NCBI GenBank assembly: GCA_028283745.1
Contig: JAPWJZ010000007.1
Span: 186,001-250,000, forward strand
DNA length: 64,000 bases
From: Micavibrio sp.
GTDB lineage: Bacteria; Pseudomonadota; Alphaproteobacteria; Micavibrionales; UBA2020
Direction: 5' to 3'
The position numbers were made by a program, and so were the translations under genes. This document shows, one piece after another, positions 8,591-17,109 of this stretch (positions within the stretch are counted from its first letter, which is position 1; each line of letters opens with the position of its first letter). The notes below the pieces were generated by a model. That model saw only the letters and a list, made by a program, of their open reading frames with translations. It made no database searches and was not told the DNA's origin.

Positions 8591-9751
8591 TCATTCTTCG
8601 CCGGGGCTGGTGTCCTGCGTATCGTCATTTGCTGGCGCTTCCGCTTCGGGCGCGGCTGTTGTGCTGTCATCGACAAAGCCCGGGGTAATCAGCTGCATGC
8701 CAAACCAGCGCCAGCTTTGCGGCTGGCCGGGAATAACGGTGCTGTCTGGCATGGTGCAGTTGATGCGCGTGCGCGAGTCATCAAACTTGTCCTTGATGCG
8801 CAATTCAACGCGGCCGCCGCCCAGGCGAATAACATCCGCCTTGCCTTGGCCTGAAACAAAGCAGGAAAGTTTGGAGAGGTCTTTTAAATCCGGTGATACG
8901 GTAAATCCGAGCAGCGGCGGGTTTTGCTTCAGCACCATGTCGTCGGGGATAATATCCGTTACGGGCAGGGGCAGGGCATTGGCGGTCAGCTGGAAGCGCT
9001 CAAGGTCGCCGTAATTGTCGGTCATGGTAAAGCGCGGCAGGGCCTCAAAATCAGACTTCGCATGCACCACGCCAGATTGCTCGCCGAAAACGGCCTTGAA
9101 GGCATAGCCTTCCATTTGCTTTTTCAGCTCGGCGGAATATTCGCCGTAAGGGTAGGCGAAGAAGACCGGCGTTTTGCCCAGTTCATCCTTGAAGCGCGTC
9201 AGTGCCTTGTTGATGATGGCGGCGTTCTGGTCCTTCGTCTGCTCCGCCATGTGCACGTAGGCGGAGGGCATAAGGGCCAGCGTGGCGCGGCTGTCTTTTT
9301 GCAGGTCGCGCAAATGCTTCCATGTCATGTGCGCGGGGTTGCCGCCGTCTTCTGCCATGTCGGTCGAGAAGAATACGGTGAAGGGAAGGTCGGCATCATC
9401 CAGCAGCGGCAGGGCGTTGGCATAGGTTGACAGCCACGCGCCTTCAAACGTCAGGCCCACGGTTTTCTGCGGCAGCGTTTCACCGTTCTTGATGGCGTCG
9501 ATAATTTTGTCGAGCGGCAACACGTGGTAACCGCCGGTTTGCAGCTCCTTGATGTGTTCCTTGAACTGCTCGACCGAGATGCTGCTTTGCGGTTGCGTAT
9601 CTTCGCCGATGCGCTGGTAAACAAAAATTACGGCGCTGCTTTGGTCGGCGTCAATCGTCGCGCGTGCAGGCGCAGGCGCTGCCAGCAGCAGGCTGAGGCC
9701 GAAAATCGCGCTGTACAAAGCGCCGTATTTATGTTTTTCAATAGCAAGCAT
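8591..9751 (-). CDS. polysaccharide deacetylase-like exported protein, degenerate active site
   Basis: 386 aa with a signal peptide (residues about 10-31, ending APARA). The NodB/PgaB-like fold is suggested by VIFVYQRIGE, the phrase GGYHVLPL and FFAYPYGEYS. The catalytic TFDD-type motif reads TFEGAW at 101-106, so both metal/catalytic Asp positions are changed. No HxxxH motif is seen where expected. The C-terminus is acidic and low in complexity. It may bind rather than de-N-acetylate glycans. It lies upstream of sodB on the same strand, but sodB has its own promoter. Confidence 0.75.
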   Translation of the reverse strand: MLAIEKHKYGALYSAIFGLSLLLAAPAPARATIDADQSSAVIFVYQRIGEDTQPQSSISVEQFKEHIKELQTGGYHVLPLDKIIDAIKNGETLPQKTVGLTFEGAWLSTYANALPLLDDADLPFTVFFSTDMAEDGGNPAHMTWKHLRDLQKDSRATLALMPSAYVHMAEQTKDQNAAIINKALTRFKDELGKTPVFFAYPYGEYSAELKKQMEGYAFKAVFGEQSGVVHAKSDFEALPRFTMTDNYGDLERFQLTANALPLPVTDIIPDDMVLKQNPPLLGFTVSPDLKDLSKLSCFVSGQGKADVIRLGGGRVELRIKDKFDDSRTRINCTMPDSTVIPGQPQSWRWFGMQLITPGFVDDSTTAAPEAEAPANDDTQDTSPGEE

Positions 9752-9789
9752 CTTTTACCAACCGTATCGTAAAGCAGGTGGAGTGTAGC

Positions 9790-10383
9790 ATGGCCGCAAA
9801 CGTATTAACAGATCAGGGTTTTGAGCTGATTTTCAGGTCCGCCCGCACCCATAACGGCTGGCTTGACAAGCCGGTTTCAGATGATCTGCTGCACAAGATT
9901 TACGATGACTTTAAATGGGGTCCCACCAGTGCTAATTCCAGCCCCCTGCGTGTGGTTTTTCTGAAAACGCCGGAAGCAAAAGCGCGTTTAAAGCCAGCAC
10001 TTTCAGTCACAAACGTGGATAAAACCCTATCCGCACCCGTTACGGCAATTCTTGCGCATGACATGCAGTTTCACGACCATTTGCCATTCCTTTTTCCCCA
10101 TGCGGATGCGAAAAGCTGGTTCGCCGGTAACGACAAAATGATTGCCGATACCGCCTTCCGCAACGGCAGCCTGCAGGCGGCCTACCTGATGATCGCGGCG
10201 CGCGCCCACGGGCTTGATTGCGGGCCCATGTCCGGCTTTGATGCCGCGGCGGTTGATGCAGAATTTTTCAAGGACGGGTGTTTCAAAACAAACTTCCTGT
10301 GCAACCTTGGCTATGGCGATGCCGCTAAACTTTTTCCGCGCAGCCCGCGCTTTGCGTTTGATGATGTGTGCAGCATTCTATGA
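9790..10383 (+). CDS. nitroreductase family protein, RutE/HadB-like
   Basis: 197 aa FMN-dependent NAD(P)H oxidoreductase fold. R20-S-A-R-type and WGPTSANSSPLR segments are typical of the malonic semialdehyde reductase (RutE) branch of nitroreductases. The true substrate cannot be read, and no rut genes are nearby. The start at 9790 has AGGTGGAG 6-7 bases upstream and is preferred over 9778. Its stop overlaps the tsaB start in ATGA. Confidence 0.8.
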   Translation: MAANVLTDQGFELIFRSARTHNGWLDKPVSDDLLHKIYDDFKWGPTSANSSPLRVVFLKTPEAKARLKPALSVTNVDKTLSAPVTAILAHDMQFHDHLPFLFPHADAKSWFAGNDKMIADTAFRNGSLQAAYLMIAARAHGLDCGPMSGFDAAAVDAEFFKDGCFKTNFLCNLGYGDAAKLFPRSPRFAFDDVCSIL

Positions 10384-11024
10384 TCTGTCTCGCCGTTAAT
10401 ACTGCCAACATGATTTTATCTGTCGCACTGGTGAGCGACGGCAAGGTGCTGCACAGTTACGAAACAACTGAAACGCGCGATCAGGGAAATTTGCTGCTGC
10501 GTCACGTGCAGCAGGCGCTTGATGCCAACGGAATGACCTACGCCAACATCGACCTGCTGGCGGTCGTCACCGGCCCCGGTAGCTTTACCGGCATCCGCAT
10601 CGGCCTTGCGGCCATGCGCGCGTTGGCACTGGCAACGGGCAAGCCTGTGACCGGCCTTTCAAGTTTCGAAATTTTTGCAATGCCGGCCGCCAACACCACT
10701 AACATCATTGCCGTTGAATCGTGGCGCGAGGAGCTGTACTTCAGCGTGCAGGACAGCGCTGGCAAAGAAGTCATCCCCGATGTTAATGAAACACCCCAGG
10801 ATTTCGCGCGCCGCATAGCTGCTATCGCAGGGCCTTATGTCGTCACGGGTGACGCCGCCGAAAAGCTGCGCGAATTTTTGCCGGATGCGACGTTTGAAAC
10901 CGCCGCCATCGCCCCCGCGCACGTTGCCGACCTTGCCGCCCGCAAGCAGAAATCCGGCGCGGCACTTACCCCGCCCGTGCCGTATTATTTGCGCGAGGCA
11001 GATGTCAGCTTTCCCAAAAAGTGA
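10380..11024 (+). CDS. tsaB: tRNA threonylcarbamoyladenosine modification protein TsaB
   Basis: 214 aa ASKHA-fold protein that works with TsaD and TsaE to make t6A at position 37 of ANN-decoding tRNAs. MICLAVNTA at the N-terminus and VVTGPGSFTGIRIGLA are the signature stretches. The start at 10380 overlaps the upstream stop by 4 bases (ATGA), implying translational coupling to the nitroreductase, an unusual pairing. rimI, often next to tsaB, is absent. Confidence 0.92.
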   Translation: MICLAVNTANMILSVALVSDGKVLHSYETTETRDQGNLLLRHVQQALDANGMTYANIDLLAVVTGPGSFTGIRIGLAAMRALALATGKPVTGLSSFEIFAMPAANTTNIIAVESWREELYFSVQDSAGKEVIPDVNETPQDFARRIAAIAGPYVVTGDAAEKLREFLPDATFETAAIAPAHVADLAARKQKSGAALTPPVPYYLREADVSFPKK

Positions 11025-11061
11025 TGTTTACCTAATAAAAGCCCCTTAAACACTACCAAAG

Positions 11062-11090
11062 TTGCCGTATTTACTTCCCTGTGCTATAAT
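11062..11090 (+). promoter_or_regulatory. sigma-70 promoter for the MucR-like gene
   Basis: TTGCCG (11062-11067), 17-base spacer, TATAAT (11085-11090), with TG one base before the -10, making an extended -10. The identical string TGTGCTATAAT recurs at 41134-41144. The leader to the start at 11136 is about 40 bases. Confidence 0.75.
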
Positions 11091-11135
11091 ATTTGAAAGT
11101 TTTATTTATAAGGCTTTCGTTAACGGAGGGCAGCG

Positions 11136-11552
11136 ATGACGGATAAGGGGCACCCCGATCTTTTAGGGCATATGGCGCGCATTGTGGCAGGGTATTCATC
11201 CAGGCACAGCGTGGAAGACCTGCCCACATTGATGCAGGAAGTTTACGATACCCTGCAACGCATCCAGAAAGGCGAGCGCAACGCAGCGCAGAACGCCGAC
11301 AGGCCGGAGCCTGCCATTGCCGTCGCAAAATCCGTCATGCCGGATTATTTGATTTGCCTTGAAGACGGCAAGAAAATGAAAATGCTGAAGCGTTATTTGA
11401 AGACCGCATACAACATGACGCCGGAAGATTACCGCGCCAAGTGGAACCTGCCGGAGGACTACCCCATGGTCGCTCCCAACTACGCCGAAAAACGCAGCAG
11501 CCTTGCCAAAGCCATCGGCCTCGGCACGGATGAAAACCGCGGACGCAAATAA
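11136..11552 (+). CDS. Ros/MucR-family transcriptional regulator without zinc ligands
   Basis: 138 aa. The MucR layout is clear: N-terminal oligomerisation helix, then the DNA-binding core CLEDGKKMKMLKRYL and YNMTPEDYRAKWNLP. In zinc-binding members the ligands are Cys-x2-Cys/Asp-x9-His-x4-His. Here Cys74 and Asp77 remain, but both His positions (87 and 92) are Tyr. Some Mesorhizobium Ml proteins are known to hold the fold without zinc, so it may still bind AT-rich DNA. It is a single gene with its own strong promoter. Confidence 0.85.
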   Translation: MTDKGHPDLLGHMARIVAGYSSRHSVEDLPTLMQEVYDTLQRIQKGERNAAQNADRPEPAIAVAKSVMPDYLICLEDGKKMKMLKRYLKTAYNMTPEDYRAKWNLPEDYPMVAPNYAEKRSSLAKAIGLGTDENRGRK

Positions 11553-11558
11553 GATTAA

Positions 11559-12362
11559 TTAAACGGAGAGTTCTTCCGCGCGGGTTGATGCAGCCTTTAA
11601 GGCTTCATCAAAAATTTCCTGCATACCCGGTTTCGCCATAAGAACGGCGAGGGCGGCAGCGGTGGTGCCGCCGGGGGAAGTGACATTTTCGCGCAGTTTC
11701 TTGGGTGAAAGGGAGCTGGAATCTTTCGCAAGAGCGGCGCTGCCAATCACGGTCTGGCGCGCCAGTTTTTCGGCCATGTCTTTTGACAAGCCCAGCTTGC
11801 GGCCAGCTTCCGCCATTGCTTCAATCAGCAGGAAGACATAGGCGGGCCCGCTGCCGGAAAGTGCGGTGACGGGGTTGAGCAGTTTTTCATCCTCTACCCA
11901 CAGGACATCGCCGACAGCGCCGAGAAGTTGAGTTGCCTGCGTCTTTTGCGTCGCCGTGACGTTTTTATTGGCATAGGCGACGGTGATGCCCGCGCCAATC
12001 GCGGCAGGGGTATTCGGCATGGAGCGGATGACGGCGGCTTTCTTGCCGAGTTCTTTTTCAAAGAACGAAACCGGCTTGCCGGCTGCAATGGAGAGGATGA
12101 CCGTGCCTGCGTCGGCATAGGATTTGTACTGCGACGCCATATCCGGCAGTACCTGTGGTTTTACCGCCATGACGATAACACCGGGCTTGAAGCCTTCGGG
12201 GATGGAGGCAAAATCAGCCACCTGTTTTGCGGCAAGCACGCTGATAGGCGAGGGTTCGATGATGCAGATATCTTTGTACAGCAACAGTTCCTGCCAGCGG
12301 CGCAATAGCGCGCCGCCCATCTTCCCGCAGCCGACGAGAAGGACATTCGGTTTAGCAGGCAT
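11559..12362 (-). CDS. proC: pyrroline-5-carboxylate reductase
   Basis: 267 aa, last step of proline synthesis, NAD(P)H-dependent. N-terminal Rossmann motif VLLVGCGKMGGALL, central MPNTPAAIGAG, and the C-terminal dimer domain with ALSGSGPAYVFLLIEAMAEAG and VTSPGGTTAAAL. It is the third gene of the minus-strand run ubiK-ybjN-proC, with 5 bases between the ybjN stop and its start. Confidence 0.96.
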   Translation of the reverse strand: MPAKPNVLLVGCGKMGGALLRRWQELLLYKDICIIEPSPISVLAAKQVADFASIPEGFKPGVIVMAVKPQVLPDMASQYKSYADAGTVILSIAAGKPVSFFEKELGKKAAVIRSMPNTPAAIGAGITVAYANKNVTATQKTQATQLLGAVGDVLWVEDEKLLNPVTALSGSGPAYVFLLIEAMAEAGRKLGLSKDMAEKLARQTVIGSAALAKDSSSLSPKKLRENVTSPGGTTAAALAVLMAKPGMQEIFDEALKAASTRAEELSV

Positions 12363-12367
12363 GGTAC

Positions 12368-12880
12368 TTAAGCTTCGCCGACGGTTTCGAATACGGCAGC
12401 AGACAGGTTGTCCTGCATACGCACATCACCCGCCTGGATCAACTGGAAGGTGGTGTAAAAACGGTTTGCTTCCGCAACCGCGATTTCAACCGTGTCCTGG
12501 ATGATGTCGAGCGCGATGCCCGAGGGGATCATGCGGAACAGCAGGGTATGGCGGAAGGTGGGGTGCTTGTTTTTGTTCGACAGGTCAAAGTGGCCGAGCC
12601 AGATGTTCTGGTTGATCTGCTCAAGGCTTTTGCATGCGGTTTCGTAGTTCTTTTCTTCGATTTCGACCGGCATGGAGCAGGCAAAGAGCAGGGCGGAGAA
12701 TTCTTCCTGCCATTCCATGCAAATTTCGTATTTCACCTTCAGGCCCTGCACGGTGAAGGAGATAAGGTCTTCATCACTGCGGCTGATGGCCCAGCCCTTT
12801 TGCTCCGCCAGTTCCTCGACGAGGTCGAGCGGGTTGTTATCGTCAATTTCCGGCGCGTAATCGAAGGGCGAGCTGATCAT
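12368..12880 (-). CDS. YbjN domain-containing protein
   Basis: 170 aa soluble protein. The YbjN fold (related to type III secretion chaperones) is suggested by the WAISRSDEDLISF, EEFSALLFACSMPVEI and FDLSNKNKHPTFRHTLLF stretches. Molecular role is unknown; alphaproteobacterial members commonly sit between ubiK and proC, as here. The start overlaps the ubiK stop by 4 bases (ATGA). Confidence 0.88.
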   Translation of the reverse strand: MISSPFDYAPEIDDNNPLDLVEELAEQKGWAISRSDEDLISFTVQGLKVKYEICMEWQEEFSALLFACSMPVEIEEKNYETACKSLEQINQNIWLGHFDLSNKNKHPTFRHTLLFRMIPSGIALDIIQDTVEIAVAEANRFYTTFQLIQAGDVRMQDNLSAAVFETVGEA

Positions 12881-13182
12881 TTTTTCTTCCTTTTCGCGGT
12901 GGGCGCGCCGGCGCTTTTTGCAGCGGGGCCTTTTGTGCTTTTTTCAAGTGCTGCAAGGCGTTTTTCAAGCGCTTGCTGGTGCAGGCGGGCTTTTTCGGCC
13001 ATGCCTTCCACGCGCTCGAATTCGTCGCGGGTCACGAGGTCCATTTTCGAGAGGATCTGGTCAACACCTTCCTGCACCTGCTTGCGGATCAGCTGGCGAA
13101 TTTCGCCGAGCGAACCGAAGGCGCCAGTCGCCATTTTGGCGATGTCGTCGAAGAATTTTAAGTTCTCGCGTGCACTTCTCAT
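12877..13182 (-). CDS. ubiK: UbiK-type accessory factor (BMFP domain)
   Basis: 101 aa. The start at 13182 has AGGGG 7 bases upstream and is preferred over 13203. The N-terminal part is amphipathic, and residues about 45-80 form a coiled coil, a layout seen in BMFP/UbiK proteins, which in Enterobacteria help assemble the ubiquinone-synthesis complex through UbiJ. The C-terminus is Lys/Ala-rich. It heads the ubiK-ybjN-proC run. Confidence 0.82.
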   Translation of the reverse strand: MRSARENLKFFDDIAKMATGAFGSLGEIRQLIRKQVQEGVDQILSKMDLVTRDEFERVEGMAEKARLHQQALEKRLAALEKSTKGPAAKSAGAPTAKRKKK

Positions 13183-13330
13183 AATATTCCCCTGAATTTG
13201 CATCTTTCTATCATGCGCAGGATAGTTTATGCAATGCCTTTAGCATCCGCGACCAGAAAAGAAGCCTGATTGCCGCTAAATCATTGAACGGGCAATTAAA
13301 CTACAAAAATAAGGCGTGTGGAGTAATTAA

Positions 13331-14146
13331 ATGACCTGTTGGCAGTTTCCCGATATAGATCCGGTGGCTATCCACCTCGGATTCTTCAAAATTCGCTGGT
13401 ACGCGCTGGCGTATCTGTCCGGCTTTATTGGCGGTTGGCTCTATGGTGGCTGGCTGGCCGATCTTGACCGCGACCGCCGCCCCAATCGCGAAGATATCGA
13501 CAACGTTTTACCATGGCTGGTGCTGGGGGTTATCCTCGGCGGGCGCATCGGCTATGTGCTGTTCTATAACCTTGATCTGTTCATTGCCGATCCGTCGCAG
13601 ATTTACCGCATCTGGGAAGGCGGCATGTCGTTCCATGGCGGGCTTATTGGCGTTATTACCGTCATTGTTGGGTACTCGCGCTATTACAAATTCAACCCGC
13701 TGGCGCTGGGCGATATTATTTCCACCGTCGTGCCCATCGGCCTGTTCTTTGGCCGTCTTGCGAACTTCGTGAATGGCGAGCTGTTCGGCCGTGTCACCAA
13801 CGTGCCGTGGTGCATGTACTTCCCCAACGGCGGCGAAGGCGTGCCGCGCCACCCGAGCCAGCTTTATGAAGCAGGTCTTGAAGGTATTGTGCTGGGAACC
13901 GTGCTGTTCCTGATGGCGCGCAACCCCAACATTCGCCGCACCCAGGGCATGCTGTTTGGCACGCTGCTGGTGGGTTATGGCCTGTGCCGCGCCTTCATCG
14001 AGTACTTCCGCGAGCCGGATGTTCAGCTGGGCCTGTACCTCAATTATTTCTCGATGGGACAAATTTTGTGCGTCCCGATGATTATTGCCGGAGTGGTTAT
14101 TATCCAATATGCCAGAAAAAAAGCCGCCATTACCAAAGCCCCGTGA
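13331..14146 (+). CDS. lgt: prolipoprotein diacylglyceryl transferase
   Basis: 271 aa polytopic inner-membrane enzyme that attaches diacylglycerol to the lipobox Cys. Signature stretches are GGRIGYVLFYN, WEGGMSFHGGLIG and GRLANFVNGELFGRVT. A GGAG ribosome-binding site lies about 8 bases upstream. Its last 38 bases overlap the midA start. It serves lipoproteins found in this window, such as YnbE and those at 38873 and 45261. Confidence 0.97.
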   Translation: MTCWQFPDIDPVAIHLGFFKIRWYALAYLSGFIGGWLYGGWLADLDRDRRPNREDIDNVLPWLVLGVILGGRIGYVLFYNLDLFIADPSQIYRIWEGGMSFHGGLIGVITVIVGYSRYYKFNPLALGDIISTVVPIGLFFGRLANFVNGELFGRVTNVPWCMYFPNGGEGVPRHPSQLYEAGLEGIVLGTVLFLMARNPNIRRTQGMLFGTLLVGYGLCRAFIEYFREPDVQLGLYLNYFSMGQILCVPMIIAGVVIIQYARKKAAITKAP

Positions 14147-15251
14147 GCCGCTGACCACCGCGGGCGAAGCGCTGGCCGAAATGATCCTGCAAAACGGGCC
14201 GGTCAGCGTTGCCACCTTCATGGAAGTTGCGGGCAGCCACTATTACGCCGCCAAGGATGCCTTTGGCGTTGACGGTGATTTCATCACCGCGCCCGAAATC
14301 AGCCAGATGTTTGGCGAAATGCTGGGCGCATGGGTGGTGGATGCCTGGATGCAGATGGGCAAGCCCGACCGCGCGCAATTGCTGGAACTGGGGCCGGGCA
14401 GGGGCACGCTGGCGGCAGATATTATGCGCACCATTTCCGCATGGCCGGACTGCAAGGCCGCATTTTCACTGCATCTTGTTGAAACCAGCCCGCTGCTGCG
14501 CCAGAAACAGGCCGAACTTCTTATCAAGCACCAGCCCACATGGTACGAACGGCTGGAAGATGTGCCGGGCGGTTTATGCTTTGTCATCGCCAATGAATTC
14601 CTGGATGCGCTGCCCATCCGCCAGTTTGAAAAAACCGGCGGCATCTGGCAGGAGCGCGGCATCGGGTTTGATGCGGCAAGCGGCAGTTTTTACTTTACAC
14701 CCTGCGCTGCAACAGCGCCCGTGATTGTGCCGCCGGAATTCCGCAATGAGCCGGACGGCAGCATTTTTGAAGTCAGCGATGCATCGATCCATATCATGCT
14801 CGATGTTGCAAAGCGCGTTGCCGAGTATGGCGGCGCGGCGCTGCTGGTGGATTACGGCCATGCCGCCCGCGGTATTGGAGACACGCTGCAAACCTTGCAC
14901 AAGCACACCTTTACGCAGGTGCTGGGCCAGCCGGGGCGGGATGATATTACCGCCCACGTTGACTTCGTCGCATGCGCCGAAGCTGTGGCGGATAAAGTGA
15001 CCGTACATGGCCCCGTCATGCAGGGTGAATTCCTGCGCGGCCTTGGCATCACCCAGCGGGCGGAAGCGCTGGGCGCGCCCGCAACGGACGACCAGCGCAA
15101 AGATATTAACGCCGCGCTGCACCGCCTTGTTTCCCCAACCGCCATGGGCAGGCTGTTCAAAGTCTTGGGTTTGACCGCGAAAGAGAGTAACATTAAGCCG
15201 GCAGGATTTAACGAAAGTGACGGCCATGAAGTTTCTGACGACGGACCTTGA
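14109..15251 (+). CDS. MidA/NDUFAF7-family SAM-dependent methyltransferase
   Basis: 380 aa. LLELGPGRGTLAADIMR is the SAM-binding motif I, and FVIANEFLDALPIRQFE is a family hallmark. In mitochondria NDUFAF7 methylates an arginine of a complex I subunit; bacterial function is inferred. The start at 14109 lies inside lgt (38-base overlap). Its stop overlaps pgeF, so lgt-midA-pgeF is one coupled operon, an order common in alphaproteobacteria. Confidence 0.9.
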   Translation: MPEKKPPLPKPREPLTTAGEALAEMILQNGPVSVATFMEVAGSHYYAAKDAFGVDGDFITAPEISQMFGEMLGAWVVDAWMQMGKPDRAQLLELGPGRGTLAADIMRTISAWPDCKAAFSLHLVETSPLLRQKQAELLIKHQPTWYERLEDVPGGLCFVIANEFLDALPIRQFEKTGGIWQERGIGFDAASGSFYFTPCAATAPVIVPPEFRNEPDGSIFEVSDASIHIMLDVAKRVAEYGGAALLVDYGHAARGIGDTLQTLHKHTFTQVLGQPGRDDITAHVDFVACAEAVADKVTVHGPVMQGEFLRGLGITQRAEALGAPATDDQRKDINAALHRLVSPTAMGRLFKVLGLTAKESNIKPAGFNESDGHEVSDDGP

Positions 15252-15993
15252 TGATTTCAAATGGCTGAAGCACGGCTTCTTCACCCGCGTCGGCGGCATG
15301 AGCGGCGGTATTTACGGCACGCTTAACTGCGCCTTCGGGTCTGACGACAAAGCCGACAGTGTTGCCGCCAACCGCGGCAAGGTCGCCGAAACGCTGGACC
15401 TGACGCCGGAAAATATCGTGACAGTCAAGCAGGTGCATAGCAACAAGGTCATTACCGTTGAGGCTCCGTGGCCGCGTGAGCGCGCGCCGGAGGCGGACGC
15501 ACTGGTGACAAAACAAAAAGGCATCGGCCTCGGCATTCTGACGGCGGATTGCGCGCCCGTACTGTTTGCCGCTAAAAAATCCCGCGTTATTGGCGCGGCC
15601 CATGCAGGCTGGAAGGGTGCTATCGGCGGCGTGCTGGAAGCAACCATTGCGGCCATGGCTGCCCTTGGCGCGGAAGCGGGGGATATTACCGCTGCCATTG
15701 GCCCCTGCATCGGCCCGCAGTCGTATGAAGTCAGCGAAGATTTCATCAAGCCTTTTCTGGCGCAGGACGAAGCCAATGCAAAATTCTTTAAACCCGGCGC
15801 ACGCGAAGGTCATTTGATTTTCGATTTGCCGGGGTATGCGGCGCAGCGCCTTGCCGCCGCCGGTATCAAAAAAATCATCGACACGCGGCAGGATACGCTG
15901 ACGAACGAAGCCGCCTATTTCAGCTACCGACGTTCCACCATCCGCAAGGAACCGGACTATGGCCGCCAGATGTCGCTGATCACAATCCGCTAA
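15226..15993 (+). CDS. pgeF: PgeF/YfiH-family purine nucleoside phosphorylase (laccase-domain protein)
   Basis: 255 aa of the CNF1/LACC1 fold. The motif HGFFTRVGGMSGG near the start, then GILTADCAPVLF, AAHAGWKG (zinc-binding His and Cys region) and the closing YSYRR segment are typical. Members act on purine nucleosides, and E. coli YfiH also has peptidoglycan-editing activity. The ATG at 15226 is preferred; a GTG at 15217 with AGGA about 10 bases upstream is possible. It overlaps midA. Confidence 0.92.
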   Translation: MKFLTTDLDDFKWLKHGFFTRVGGMSGGIYGTLNCAFGSDDKADSVAANRGKVAETLDLTPENIVTVKQVHSNKVITVEAPWPRERAPEADALVTKQKGIGLGILTADCAPVLFAAKKSRVIGAAHAGWKGAIGGVLEATIAAMAALGAEAGDITAAIGPCIGPQSYEVSEDFIKPFLAQDEANAKFFKPGAREGHLIFDLPGYAAQRLAAAGIKKIIDTRQDTLTNEAAYFSYRRSTIRKEPDYGRQMSLITIR

Positions 15994-16010
15994 AAACAGG
16001 CACCTAAAAT

Positions 16011-16478
16011 ATGACCCAGTATATTCTGGCGGCAATCCTGCTGCTGTGGGCCACGCCGGTATTTGCCGACCAGTCGGATGACATGATTTGCATGATTGCG
16101 CAGCAATACGCGATGTCGATGAAGCAGGGCGCGATACCGATTGACGACAAAGTCACCATGAGCGGTGCCGCCGTCGATTGCGCCGCCAAAACCGTTTACC
16201 CGAGCCTGAAGGTCGGCATGACCATGGAAGCGGCAAATGCCAATCCGAATTATCATCAGGACTGGCATAAACTTTATTGCGAGAGCGATGGTATTTACCG
16301 TCAGGCGGCTGACCGCGGCTGGGCCATTTCCGCCAACGTCACTTACCTTGATGGCAGCAGCCGCATTGTGGTGCAGTGCAATCGGATTATTGGGGTTTAT
16401 GACGAGTTCTTGCGAACCGTATCTCAAAATCTCTTGGTGACATCTTCATACGTTCGAATAAGGTACGTATGTTCCTGA
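16011..16478 (+). CDS. hypothetical exported protein
   Basis: 155 aa with a signal peptide (residues 1-19, ending VFA). The mature part has four Cys residues that could form disulphides (MICM, DCAA, YCES, VQCN). I do not recognise the family. The last 24 residues differ in character and are antisense to the small gene at 16424-16588, so the C-terminus may be a frame extension created where the accessory patch begins. Confidence 0.6.
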   Translation: MTQYILAAILLLWATPVFADQSDDMICMIAQQYAMSMKQGAIPIDDKVTMSGAAVDCAAKTVYPSLKVGMTMEAANANPNYHQDWHKLYCESDGIYRQAADRGWAISANVTYLDGSSRIVVQCNRIIGVYDEFLRTVSQNLLVTSSYVRIRYVCS

Positions 16479-16588
16479 TAATTGATTGGCTGGCCGGTTA
16501 GAAGATCGTAATCGGTGGCGATAAATCCCGGCGTTTTGGTAAATTTTGAACAATTTTCTTTGAAAAAAATTTGAATGCTTTCGGTCAC
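16424..16588 (-). CDS. small hypothetical protein, 54 aa
   Basis: GTG start at 16586-16588 with a GGGGG stretch 5 bases upstream; the stop is at 16424-16426. The protein (MTESIQIFFKEN...) has balanced, protein-like composition. It begins 12 bases after the stop of the gene at 16601 on the same strand, suggesting a two-gene unit. It overlaps the 3' end of the exported-protein gene on the other strand by 55 bases. No family recognised. Confidence 0.45.
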   Translation of the reverse strand: MTESIQIFFKENCSKFTKTPGFIATDYDLLTGQPINYQEHTYLIRTYEDVTKRF

Positions 16589-16600
16589 GATGCCCCCGTT

Positions 16601-17038
16601 TTAATCTATTGTGTCTAACTTGAAGAGGGCATAAGTTGCCAAAATTTTTCCCTCGTTATTGTATTCGGCGAAAAGTGTGACCGTGCAAGTTGCTATAGGA
16701 AGCCACTCTGTTCTTTGATGGGGACAGTTTTTGCTAAATGAGTAGCTTAGCGCCCCCACCGCTGATTTGTTTCGGTATCCTAGGGCTGACGATCCACGCG
16801 AAGCGGGTTCTGTTGATTGATCCATGATCAATTTAAATGATTGGATACTAGATCCTGCTGGGAATAGCTGCTCTAGAACACTTGTAGCCGCGGTGGTGTC
16901 TTGATCGAACTCTTCAGCCCTAATAAGGCGACGATCTTCATAGAAGTATCGATTCACTGAATAAGAAACAATCGTCGATACGGCGAGGATTAAAAGTACG
17001 ATCCTCATGTATGTCAGTTTACCGGATATACTACGCAT
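16601..17038 (-). CDS. hypothetical membrane-anchored protein
   Basis: 145 aa with one N-terminal membrane segment (about residues 11-27) and a soluble, likely periplasmic domain holding two Cys (NCPHQR and ATCTV). AGGG lies 6 bases before the ATG at 17038; a second ATG at 17008 is possible. The base composition is more AT-rich than the flanking core genes. It sits in the accessory patch downstream of a probable immunity gene. Function unknown. Confidence 0.6.
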   Translation of the reverse strand: MRSISGKLTYMRIVLLILAVSTIVSYSVNRYFYEDRRLIRAEEFDQDTTAATSVLEQLFPAGSSIQSFKLIMDQSTEPASRGSSALGYRNKSAVGALSYSFSKNCPHQRTEWLPIATCTVTLFAEYNNEGKILATYALFKLDTID

Positions 17039-17109
17039 TCATTGCCCTGAATATGTCGCATTGATAATTCATTAATTAGTGCAGGCAAGTTAAGATTATA
17101 TAATATGCT

